A stretch of 64,000 nucleotides of DNA. Source: Sporosarcina ureae. GTDB taxonomy: Bacteria; Bacillota; Bacilli; Bacillales_A; Planococcaceae. Below, piece by piece: positions 55,244-64,000 of the stretch; the first letter of the stretch is position 1, and each line of letters opens with the position of its first letter. The notes beneath the pieces were generated by a model. It was not told where the DNA came from. It saw only the letters and a program-made list of their open reading frames with translations, and ran no database searches. The stretch is taken from NCBI RefSeq assembly GCF_002109325.1, contig NZ_CP015348.1:1453501-1517500 (forward strand). The letters run 5' to 3'. The position numbers were made by a program, and so were the translations under genes.

Positions 55244-56047
55244 TTAGTTATCATCTGTTTTATTCAGCACTTCGTCAATTTGACGCTGTTGCTCTGCCTT
55301 CACTTCTTCCATCTGGCGCAGTCGTTCGGACTTCTCAAACTTCCTGTAGCCTAGACGTGAAATCACGATACTGATCTCATATAAGATGAATAGCGGAACC
55401 GTGGTGAATAAATGCGATACAATGTCCGGTGGTGTAATGAACGCAGCAAGTACGAATAGAACAAAGTACGCAACCTTCCGTATTTTAACAAGTACTTTAG
55501 GTTGCAACACACCGAGACGGGATAAAAACAATATGACGATCGGTAATTGAAAGACAAAACCAAACGGCAATAGTAGTGAGAATAAAAAAGAAAAATACTC
55601 ATTGATACCGATTGTCTGCTCAATGTTCAATTGACCTGACAGATTAATCATGAATTTCATCACGTACGGTAGCAATATAAAGTAAGAGAAACTGATTCCT
55701 GCTAAAAACAGGAGAAAAGCAAACGGTATATACGATAGCGTGACACGTCGTTCTAAGTCACGAAGACCCGGTGAAATAAAGGCCCAAAATTGATACATGA
55801 TGACCGGTGAGATAATAATAATCGCAAGAAATACTATAACCTTCAAATAGATCACGACTGGATCTACGACATTAAATGCATTTAATGTGACTTGTTCAGC
55901 CGGTGTATCGAATTGTATAAAATTGATCAGCGGCTTCGCTAAGAAGAAACTGCCAATTGCCCCAACAATAAAGAAAACGACGATTACCATCAGCCGTTTT
56001 CGAACTTCATCTATATGTTCAATGATCGTTAAGTCTTTATCTGCCAT
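55244..56047 (-). CDS. tatC: Twin-arginine translocase subunit TatC
   Basis: 267 residues, six membrane helices. Conserved HIDEVRKRLM near the N-terminus (substrate signal recognition), LRDLERRVTLSYIPFAFLLFLAGISFSYF and FGFVFQLPIVILFL. Long charged C-terminal tail (FEKSERLRQMEEVKAEQQRQIDEVLNK). Forms the Tat complex with TatA 17 bp upstream. Confidence 0.96.
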   Translation of the reverse strand: MADKDLTIIEHIDEVRKRLMVIVVFFIVGAIGSFFLAKPLINFIQFDTPAEQVTLNAFNVVDPVVIYLKVIVFLAIIIISPVIMYQFWAFISPGLRDLERRVTLSYIPFAFLLFLAGISFSYFILLPYVMKFMINLSGQLNIEQTIGINEYFSFLFSLLLPFGFVFQLPIVILFLSRLGVLQPKVLVKIRKVAYFVLFVLAAFITPPDIVSHLFTTVPLFILYEISIVISRLGYRKFEKSERLRQMEEVKAEQQRQIDEVLNKTDDN

Positions 56048-56064
56048 CAGAATAACACCCTAAC

Positions 56065-56265
56065 TCAGCGCACTTCTTCTTTCTTGTCTTCAACCTTTTT
56101 TACGTCATCTTCGTCGTCTGTAAGGCCTTTAGTTGCGTTTTTGAACTCGCGCAATGAAGAACCGAACGCTTTACCGATTTCAGGTAATTTCTTAGGACCA
56201 AATATAAGCAATGCAATCACAGCGATAATCAGTAAACTTCCGATACCTGGAGCCATGTTGGCCAC
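56065..56265 (-). CDS. tatA: Twin-arginine translocase subunit TatA
   Basis: 66 residues: one membrane helix ([32 protein letters not shown]) with the FGPKKLPE hinge and amphipathic helix, then a charged tail. GAGGTGG upstream. Cotranscribed with tatC. Confidence 0.96.
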   Translation of the reverse strand: MANMAPGIGSLLIIAVIALLIFGPKKLPEIGKAFGSSLREFKNATKGLTDDEDDVKKVEDKKEEVR

Positions 56266-56319
56266 CTCCTCATAATATGTCTATTCTACATGAAAAACTA
56301 TGATTTTACTATCACAGTG

Positions 56320-56967
56320 TTATGTAATTTGTGAATCTTTTACGTCTGTTTTAATGAGATAAATCAATGTTTGCAACTCTACGGACAAGTCAATGGTCTG
56401 GATGCGGATTGTATCTGGTACCGCTAAACGTTCAGGTGTGAAATTTAAAATCCCCTTCACGCCTGTTGTAGCAAGACGGTCTGTCAATTCCTGTGCAACG
56501 CGTGATGGAACAGTCAATATCACCATTTCAATGCCCAGCTCTTTAATTTTCTCCTCGATACGATCAGGCGGATAGATAGGAATATCGTTCTTCAATTCTC
56601 CATCATGCGGTGCTTTCGGATCGAACGCCACGACAATTTTCGTGTTATGGATCTTCTGAAAATTATATTTCAAGAATGCATTACCGAGACTACCTACCCC
56701 GATTAAAGCAACTTTGGTTTCTTCATCCTGATCAAGGGTTTCGCGGAAGAACTGCAATAAGGAATCAACGTCGTAGCCGTATCCTTTACGTCCAAGCGCT
56801 CCGAAATGGGAAAAGTCTCTTCTAATCGTCGCCGCATCAATTTTCATCGCTTCACTTAATTCTCCCGATGATATGCGTTGTACGCCTTTGTCTGCATAAT
56901 TTCTCAAAAATCTATAATATAGAGGCAATCGTTTAGATGTTGCCTGTGGAATTCTAGGTTTACTCAC
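56320..56967 (-). CDS. rex: Redox-sensing transcriptional repressor Rex
   Basis: 215 residues from GTG 56967 ([20 protein letters not shown]), the length of B. subtilis Rex; GGAGG lies 11 bp upstream. An open frame to 57090 is non-conserved. Winged-helix ([30 protein letters not shown]) and Rossmann domain ([18 protein letters not shown]) sensing NADH/NAD+. Represses fermentation and respiration genes when NADH is low. Divergent from ydiF. Confidence 0.95.
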   Translation of the reverse strand: MSKPRIPQATSKRLPLYYRFLRNYADKGVQRISSGELSEAMKIDAATIRRDFSHFGALGRKGYGYDVDSLLQFFRETLDQDEETKVALIGVGSLGNAFLKYNFQKIHNTKIVVAFDPKAPHDGELKNDIPIYPPDRIEEKIKELGIEMVILTVPSRVAQELTDRLATTGVKGILNFTPERLAVPDTIRIQTIDLSVELQTLIYLIKTDVKDSQIT

Positions 56968-57119
56968 GCTGTGCCGAACCTCCATTGTTACTTCAATGAC
57001 CAACCCATGAACAAGGGTATAGCCGCTTTTATCGTACAGCACAACGAGATTATTGTAAAGCCGATTATTGCATGGTGCGCTCCGTTCCATTAAACTGATA
57101 AGGAATAGAGGTGTGGGGC

Positions 57120-59045
57120 TTGATTATTTTACAAGTGAATGGACTGACCAAGTCTTTTTCAGGTACGAACCTACTGGAGAATGTCCGTCTCGAAGTACAG
57201 CATCGGGATCGTGTCGCACTCGTTGGACGAAATGGTGCCGGAAAATCGACATTATTAAAAATAATAGCCGGTGAACTATCCGCGGATGAAGGCGATATTA
57301 TGATTCCAAAAGATATACGCATGGGCTATCTTGAACAGCATAGCGGGTTGGATTCGGAGCTAACGATTTGGGATGAAGTGATGACAGTATTTGCACCACT
57401 TCGTGAAAAAGAAAGTCGTTTACGTGCGTTAGAACATGAAATGGCGAATCCTGCAGTGTATGAAGATACCGATCGTTACACACGCGTAATGACCGAGTAT
57501 GATGAGCTTCAAATCGCTTTTAAAGAAGCGGGAGGCTACCAGTTTGAAGCCGATGCCCGTTCTGTTCTTCACGGCATGCGCTTTTATCCGGACGATTTCG
57601 ATAAGCCGGTGCACTTACTGTCAGGCGGTCAAAAAACGCGTCTTGCGCTTGCACGCATGCTGCTGAGCAAGCCGGACCTGTTGATACTCGATGAACCGAC
57701 GAACCACTTGGACATCGAGACACTGAACTGGCTGGAACGTTACTTGTCGGGCTATGAAGGTGCCATTTTAATTGTTTCTCATGATAGGTACTTCCTCGAT
57801 AAAGTAGTTACAACCGTATATGAAGTATCACGACGAAAAGTTTCAAAGTACAGCGGAAATTACAGTTCATACCTAGATGAGAAAGCAAAGAACTATGAAC
57901 GTGATCAGAAGTTGTTTGTTCAGGAAAAGGATGAACGTGCGAAACTCGAAGAATTTATTCAAAAGAATATTGCGCGTGCATCCACTTCCAAAATGGCGAA
58001 GAGTCGACGCAAACAACTTGAGCGCCGCGAATGGATGGACTCTCCTGACGGTGACGAGAAATCCGCCAACTTCTCCTTCTCGCTCGATCGACCAAGCGGT
58101 AACGATGTGCTATCGCTAGACAATGTGAAAATTGGCTATGGCGAAGTGCCTGTATCAAAGCATATTAATCTGCGAATTTATAAGGGAGACCGCGTGGCAT
58201 TCGTCGGACCGAACGGTGTAGGCAAGTCAACTTTACTCAAAACTATAGTAAAGCGCAACGAACTGCTAGGTGGAGAAATCCGCTATGGTACGAACGTCCA
58301 ATTTGGTTACTATGATCAAAACCAAGCAACACTCATCGGTTCTGGCACCGTTTTGCAAGAAATCTGGGATGACTGGCCTTTGATGAATGAAAAAGATGTA
58401 CGCTCATTACTTGGACGATTCCTGTTCACAGGCGACGATATAGAAAAACTCGTCACGTCGCTATCAGGCGGAGAGAAAGCTCGTCTTTCATTGGCGCAAC
58501 TAATGTTAGAGAAGTCCAACACGTTAATCTTGGACGAGCCGACAAACCATCTAGATCTCGACAGTAAAGAGATTCTAGAAAATGCGCTAGACGACTTTCC
58601 AGGAACCATTCTGTTCGTGTCACATGACAGGTATTTCATCAATCGACTCGCAACCAAAGTCATCGAAATGAGTGATGACGGTGCAGTTGAATACCTAGGT
58701 GACTATGATTACTACATTGAGAAGAAAACAGAAACAGAGGAAATTTTAGCAGCTACACAACTTGAACAGCGCGCAAAAGAACCTATCATCAAAAAAGAAG
58801 TGGCCAACAAAGAAAACCAACGTCACGAGCGTAAACTAACTAGAGCGATCGCAGACTTAGAAAAAAAACTCGAAGCTCTCGATGTAGAAATCGAGACGTT
58901 ACAATTGAAATTACTAGACCCTGAACTAGCGAACGACCATATCGAACTTATGGACATTCAACGTCAAATCGATGAAACTCAAGCTATACACGACGAACAA
59001 TCGGAAGAGTGGCTAATGCTTCAAGATGAACTAGAAAATCTATAA
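57120..59045 (+). CDS. ABC-F family ATPase (YdiF-like)
   Basis: 641 residues from TTG 57120 ([13 protein letters not shown]), matching the start I recall for B. subtilis YdiF; AGAGGTG is upstream. Two ATP-binding domains: Walker [13 protein letters not shown] and [12 protein letters not shown], signatures [11 protein letters not shown] and [11 protein letters not shown], Walker [15 protein letters not shown] and [13 protein letters not shown], with a helical linker between and a C-terminal coiled coil. No membrane part; ABC-F proteins act on ribosomes in translation. In B. subtilis moaC lies between ydiF and rex; here it does not. Confidence 0.93.
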   Translation: MIILQVNGLTKSFSGTNLLENVRLEVQHRDRVALVGRNGAGKSTLLKIIAGELSADEGDIMIPKDIRMGYLEQHSGLDSELTIWDEVMTVFAPLREKESRLRALEHEMANPAVYEDTDRYTRVMTEYDELQIAFKEAGGYQFEADARSVLHGMRFYPDDFDKPVHLLSGGQKTRLALARMLLSKPDLLILDEPTNHLDIETLNWLERYLSGYEGAILIVSHDRYFLDKVVTTVYEVSRRKVSKYSGNYSSYLDEKAKNYERDQKLFVQEKDERAKLEEFIQKNIARASTSKMAKSRRKQLERREWMDSPDGDEKSANFSFSLDRPSGNDVLSLDNVKIGYGEVPVSKHINLRIYKGDRVAFVGPNGVGKSTLLKTIVKRNELLGGEIRYGTNVQFGYYDQNQATLIGSGTVLQEIWDDWPLMNEKDVRSLLGRFLFTGDDIEKLVTSLSGGEKARLSLAQLMLEKSNTLILDEPTNHLDLDSKEILENALDDFPGTILFVSHDRYFINRLATKVIEMSDDGAVEYLGDYDYYIEKKTETEEILAATQLEQRAKEPIIKKEVANKENQRHERKLTRAIADLEKKLEALDVEIETLQLKLLDPELANDHIELMDIQRQIDETQAIHDEQSEEWLMLQDELENL

Positions 59046-59051
59046 TTACGA

Positions 59052-59084
59052 AACGGACTTTCAATTGAAAGTTCGTTTTTTATT
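59052..59084 (+). terminator. Terminator after ydiF
   Basis: Stem AACGGACTTTC / GAAAGTTCGTT with a 4-nt loop and six Ts. Confidence 0.85.
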
Positions 59085-59290
59085 TTGGATTGGATATGTA
59101 CAAAAATTACGTATCTCGTCTATGCGATTACAACCCACTCCTGACACAACCAATAAAATGAATTGGCGAAAAACTCCTCACCTTCATTCGACATATCGCG
59201 ACATAATCCATCGTATTCTATCAATCATTCGCCTTTTTCAACTTTTAACTAGAAAAAGTATCTCAAAATCAAATTTATTTCTCCACAACC

Positions 59291-59450
59291 TTTTCCACAG
59301 AGAAAATCCCCATTTGAACACATATGAACATAGTTATCCACGTTATCCACATTTAATTGTTTAATAGTCCACATAGTTATCCTACATGTATACGTTTACC
59401 ATTCACATGTTACATATGTTACCCACAATCTATCCACAAACTGTGCATAA
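59291..59450. promoter_or_regulatory. DnaA-box cluster between ydiF and tsaD
   Basis: TTTTCCACA (59291), TTATCCACG (59334), TTATCCACA (59343, consensus), TAGTCCACA (59365), TTACCCACA (59419), CTATCCACA (59430) and inverted TTATGCACA (59442-59450) in 160 bp of otherwise non-coding AT-rich DNA. From memory, the gcp (tsaD) region is one of the DnaA-binding clusters known in B. subtilis. Confidence 0.75.
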
Positions 59451-59490
59451 GTACGAATGTTCCCTATTGACAAATGAATATTCGTCTAAC

Positions 59491-59530
59491 AAAAAAACAC
59501 ACAATTTGCTGAAAGTTAGCAAACTGTGTG
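59491..59530 (-). terminator. Terminator of the tsaE-tsaB-rimI-tsaD operon
   Basis: Stem CACACAATTTGCT (59498-59510) / AGCAAACTGTGTG (59518-59530) with one bulge; seven Ts on the minus strand. Confidence 0.85.
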
Positions 59531-59538
59531 CATCTTAT

Positions 59539-60558
59539 TTAATTCCATGATTTTAATGGCATTCCAGGTCGACCATTCATACTAGAATCACTTCGAACGC
59601 CACTTTTCCACATCTCATAACCAGCTGCCGCAATCATCGCAGCATTATCTGTGCATAAGGAAATGGGTGGTACATAAAAAGGAATCTCCTCTTGTTCAAG
59701 CGCTGCAGTCAATGATTTTCGCAATCCTTGATTGGCTGCAACTCCACCTGCCGCAATCACTTGCTTCACACCATATTCTTTTGCCGCTTTCACCGTTTTG
59801 ACCGTCAGTACATCCACGACACTCTGCTGAAATCCAGCAGCAACGTGATCGTGATTGATCTTCCCGCCTTTTTGCTCAATATTATGCTTATAATTGATAA
59901 CCGCGGATTTCAATCCACTAAAACTAAAATCATACGATTCCTTTTCTAACCAAGCACGAGGAAAATCGATACTTTCATCGCTAGCCAACGCTAAACGATC
60001 CACTTGAGGACCTCCTGGATAAGGCAAGCCAAGGACACGAGCCACTTTGTCATACGCCTCACCTGCCGCATCATCACGCGTTTCACCGATCAATTCAAAT
60101 GAACCATGTGACTTCATAACAACGAGCTCTGTATGACCACCTGAGACGATCAGCGCCAATAGCGGAAACTCCATCTCATGCATTAACTGATTGGCGTATA
60201 CATGTCCTGCAATATGGTGCACACCTATCAGTGGTAATTGGTTTGCAAATGCAAAAGCCTTTGCAGCATTGATACCAATCAACAAAGCTCCTACTAATCC
60301 AGGTCCCTCGGTTACAGCAATTGCTTCCAAATCACTTGGTACTAATTTTGCTTCTTTTAATGCTTCCTCTATCACCAGTGTAATTTGTTCGACATGCAGA
60401 CGGGAAGCGATTTCTGGCACCACACCGCCGAATTGCTTCTGCTGCTGAATTTGTGACGATACAATCGAAGAAACAATTTCCGTTCCGTTTTTCACTACAG
60501 AGGCTGCAGTTTCATCACAGCTTGTTTCAATACCTAAAATATAATGATCTTTATTCAT
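59539..60558 (-). CDS. tsaD: tRNA threonylcarbamoyltransferase TsaD (Gcp)
   Basis: 339 residues from ATG 60558 ([21 protein letters not shown]), GGGTGGA upstream. Transfers threonylcarbamoyl to A37 of ANN-decoding tRNAs to make t6A, with TsaB and TsaE. Metal-binding His pair in [19 protein letters not shown]-fold motifs [12 protein letters not shown] and [21 protein letters not shown] near the C-terminus. Start overlaps the rimI stop by one base. Confidence 0.96.
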   Translation of the reverse strand: MNKDHYILGIETSCDETAASVVKNGTEIVSSIVSSQIQQQKQFGGVVPEIASRLHVEQITLVIEEALKEAKLVPSDLEAIAVTEGPGLVGALLIGINAAKAFAFANQLPLIGVHHIAGHVYANQLMHEMEFPLLALIVSGGHTELVVMKSHGSFELIGETRDDAAGEAYDKVARVLGLPYPGGPQVDRLALASDESIDFPRAWLEKESYDFSFSGLKSAVINYKHNIEQKGGKINHDHVAAGFQQSVVDVLTVKTVKAAKEYGVKQVIAAGGVAANQGLRKSLTAALEQEEIPFYVPPISLCTDNAAMIAAAGYEMWKSGVRSDSSMNGRPGMPLKSWN

Positions 60559-61007
60559 TAGAATTCCACCCACATGACGAGCCCATCTTCATGGTCGTCT
60601 GTATAATAGTTTTTCCTGATTCCGCCTTCTTGAAAACCTAGCTTACGATACAACGTCCGTGCCGGTTCATTACTTACACGTACTTCAAGCGTCATAGTCT
60701 TTACTTCATTCAAGCGGCATAACTCCATAGCCTGACGCATCAGGTCTTCTCCATACCCTTTTCCACGATAAGCTGATAGTACAGCGACATTGGTAATATG
60801 ACATTCATCTAGAACGATCCACATACCGCAGTGCCCAATTACTTCCCCATCTAATTCCGCTACAATATAATGAGCATACGCATTACCGGTCAATTCATGC
60901 TCAAAAATCTCTTCGGTCCAAGGCGTCGCAAATGATTCGAGCTCTATAGCTGCAACCGCCGCAATGTCATCATGTGTCATCTTCCGAAATAACACTTCAT
61001 TACTCAT
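60558..61007 (-). CDS. rimI: Ribosomal protein bS18/N-terminal alanine acetyltransferase
   Basis: 149 residues from ATG 61007 ([22 protein letters not shown]), AAGGTG upstream; the long frame to 61139 is inside tsaB. GNAT fold with acetyl-CoA loop [15 protein letters not shown] and C-terminal [17 protein letters not shown]. Overlaps tsaB by 8 bp. Confidence 0.93.
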   Translation of the reverse strand: MSNEVLFRKMTHDDIAAVAAIELESFATPWTEEIFEHELTGNAYAHYIVAELDGEVIGHCGMWIVLDECHITNVAVLSAYRGKGYGEDLMRQAMELCRLNEVKTMTLEVRVSNEPARTLYRKLGFQEGGIRKNYYTDDHEDGLVMWVEF

Positions 61008-61701
61008 GAGAAGGCACCTTCTTCTCCAAATTCGCTTCCGCTTCCGTAATACGCTTATACTGTGGCGTAAACGTATGCACCGTTTCCGGTTCATCCGCAC
61101 GTTGCGCCAATAAAACAACAGAAGAAGCGCGCGGTACATTTAAAGCGAATGAAGCTAGATGCGCTAGCCCACCAAGTCGTTCACGAATGACCGCTTCATG
61201 CAGCTTCACATCTTCTCCAACGAATAAGACTGGTTCATTATACTCCTGTAACTTCTCCAGTAACTCTACAAGTGCACAGTGCTGATCTTCAAGTACATTG
61301 ACCAATCCTTCACCTTCTGCACGATAGACTCCTGCATAGACGTTAGATCTTCTGGCATCAATTAAAGAACAAACAAGGCCATTAAATAGTTGTCCATTCA
61401 TTGCTAGGGCCTTCAGGCTCGATACACCGTAAAGCGGCTTGTCTAGCGTCCATGCAAGTGTTTTCGCGATTGTCACGCCAATGCGGACTCCCGTATACGA
61501 CCCTGGACCTTCAGAGACTGCAATTGCATCAATTTCAGACGGTGTAATATCTGCTTTGCGACATGCTTCCTCTACCGCTGGCATCGCACGTAGCGAATGA
61601 TTAATCTTCATCATGCTCGACTCTTCAATAAGTAACACGTTATCTTTAACAATTGCTACTGACAGAGGTGAGTTTGCTGTATCTATACCTAACCATATCA
61701 T
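61000..61701 (-). CDS. tsaB: tRNA threonylcarbamoyladenosine biosynthesis protein TsaB
   Basis: 233 residues. Degenerate ASKHA-fold partner of TsaD: IWLGIDTANSPLSVAIV, AIAVSEGPGSYTGVRIGVTIAKTLA, SLIDARRSNVYAGVY. ATG overlaps the tsaE stop by 4 bp. Confidence 0.95.
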   Translation of the reverse strand: MIWLGIDTANSPLSVAIVKDNVLLIEESSMMKINHSLRAMPAVEEACRKADITPSEIDAIAVSEGPGSYTGVRIGVTIAKTLAWTLDKPLYGVSSLKALAMNGQLFNGLVCSLIDARRSNVYAGVYRAEGEGLVNVLEDQHCALVELLEKLQEYNEPVLFVGEDVKLHEAVIRERLGGLAHLASFALNVPRASSVVLLAQRADEPETVHTFTPQYKRITEAEANLEKKVPSHE

Positions 61702-62153
61702 GTAAAAATCTCCTCACAAATACGTGTAAATCGTTCACCTTTTGGCGTGCATTCAACTTCACGAGAATAGGTTCCCGTATGGCGGATGATTAATTCCAAA
61801 CGATCTTCGGGCAACTCTTCTTGAATAAATTGCGCCCATTCCACTACAGAAATGGCATCCCCATAAAACAGTTCGTCCCATCCCAAGTCTTCTTCACTGT
61901 TGGCTAATCGATATACATCCAAATGATTGAAAGGATAATCCCCTTCATACTGCTTGATAATCGTAAAAGTGGGACTGCTGACTGTCCGTGTGATTCCGAT
62001 CGATTTCGCAAGTGCTTTTGTGAACGTCGTCTTCCCTGCTCCGAGATCGCCTTCAAGCGTCAACACATCAGGAGGTCTAAGATATTTGCCAATCTCGGCA
62101 GCGAGCTTCTCCATCTCTTCTACTGACTTGATTTCTTTCTTCCACACAGCCAA
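61698..62153 (-). CDS. tsaE: tRNA threonylcarbamoyladenosine biosynthesis ATPase TsaE
   Basis: 151 residues, TTG start with GAAGGGTGAG upstream. Walker A EGDLGAGKTTFTKAL, HLDVYRL and VVEWAQFI typical of the YjeE/TsaE family. First gene of tsaE-tsaB-rimI-tsaD. Confidence 0.95.
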   Translation of the reverse strand: MAVWKKEIKSVEEMEKLAAEIGKYLRPPDVLTLEGDLGAGKTTFTKALAKSIGITRTVSSPTFTIIKQYEGDYPFNHLDVYRLANSEEDLGWDELFYGDAISVVEWAQFIQEELPEDRLELIIRHTGTYSREVECTPKGERFTRICEEIFT

Positions 62154-62240
62154 CTCACCCTTCTCTTCTTATCATAGTACTAGTGTACAGAAAAACTCTT
62201 CAAAACAAAAGCCAAGAAGACGGCCATGTTTATTCATATT

Positions 62241-62277
62241 AAAAAAACGATCACACCCGTTAAGGTGAAATCGTTTT
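62241..62277 (-). terminator. Terminator of the rRNA-tRNA operon
   Basis: Stem pairing AAAACGAT...CACC with GGTG...ATCGTTTT, seven Ts on the minus strand, directly downstream of tRNA-Asp. Confidence 0.8.
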
Positions 62278-62291
62278 GGAATGTTAAAATA

Positions 62292-62367
62292 TGGCGGTCC
62301 CGACGGGAATCGAACCCGCGATCTCCTGCGTGACAGGCAGGCATGTTAACCGCTACACCACGGGACC
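62292..62367 (-). tRNA. tRNA-Asp (anticodon GTC)
   Basis: 76 nt including encoded CCA. Acceptor GGTCCCG/CGGGACC, anticodon stem CCTGC/GCAGG with loop CTGTCAC, T-arm GCGGGTTCGATTCCCGT. Confidence 0.97.
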
Positions 62368-62395
62368 ACTTGAAATTTACAAAAAAAAATTAAAG

Positions 62396-62511
<116 letters not shown>

Positions 62512-62586
62512 TCTTTGAGTAAAGCTTGTTCACTCAAAACTGAATAAAAGACATTGGCGTAGTTCAAGTAACTACTTTTTAAAATA

Positions 62587-64000
<1,414 letters not shown>

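Noticed and set aside
59065..59364. 99-codon plus-strand frame after ydiF
   Set aside because: No ribosome binding site, begins in the ydiF terminator and runs through the DnaA-box cluster; composition is non-coding.

Overview
The window looks like the chromosome of a low-GC Gram-positive of the order Bacillales, probably Planococcaceae and Sporosarcina-like; the genus is an inference. Grounds are strong AAGGAGG-type ribosome binding sites, three SAM-I (S-box) leaders of which one is damaged, a CIRCE operator before groES, a GlpP-type glycerol regulon, and the order tsaE-tsaB-rimI-tsaD-ydiF-rex-tatA-tatC-ydiL-groES-groEL, which matches Bacillus subtilis except for an extra PBP gene and no moaC.

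Layout. 1-21.4 kb: chromosomal accessory metabolism. It holds the 5' part of hutU, an AraC-type regulator, a decayed IS30 element, an EamA transporter, a translationally coupled c-di-GMP protein and ThDP enzyme, a LiaF-like protein, the glpD-glpP and glpF-glpK glycerol units (each behind its own promoter and antiterminator leader), a prolyl-4-hydroxylase, a TauE/SafE permease and an oxidoreductase. 21.5-23.4 kb: an intact IS1182-family element.

23.4-36.35 kb: a methionine-salvage and sulfur block (frameshifted msrA, mtnD, mtnX, yoaB-like transporter, yoaE-like molybdoenzyme, mtnW, mtnK), a second glpD and a broken GGDEF gene. It contains two normal S-box riboswitches and one with its ligand-binding core deleted, plus three copies of a hairpin-forming repeat. 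mtnA and mtnB are not present.

36.35-50.45 kb: a 14.1-kb integrated element with the layout of a phage-inducible chromosomal island (phage satellite). A tyrosine integrase lies behind a cI-like repressor. Divergent from them run a Cro-like gene, an excisionase-like gene, small ORFs, a primase-helicase, an iteron origin and a terS-like gene. Unusual cargo follows: a serine recombinase with a candidate res site, a single phage tape-measure gene with no other tail gene, and a complete ParM/ParR/parC-type partition cassette. The element sits in the 3' end of groEL. An 18-bp core (the last five codons and stop of groEL) occurs at 36349 and 50434, and a third time at 23403. The whole metabolic block 23.4-36.35 kb is therefore also bracketed by the same attachment core, as in a tandem or cis-mobilised island.

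50.4-64 kb: conserved core. It holds groEL and groES with CIRCE, the ydiL protease, a PBP4-type carboxypeptidase, tatC/tatA, rex, the ABC-F gene ydiF, a DnaA-box cluster, the tRNA-t6A and ribosome-modification operon tsaE-tsaB-rimI-tsaD, tRNA-Asp, 5S rRNA and the 3' half of a 23S rRNA gene.

All calls come from reading sequence and ORF translations by eye; no database search was run.
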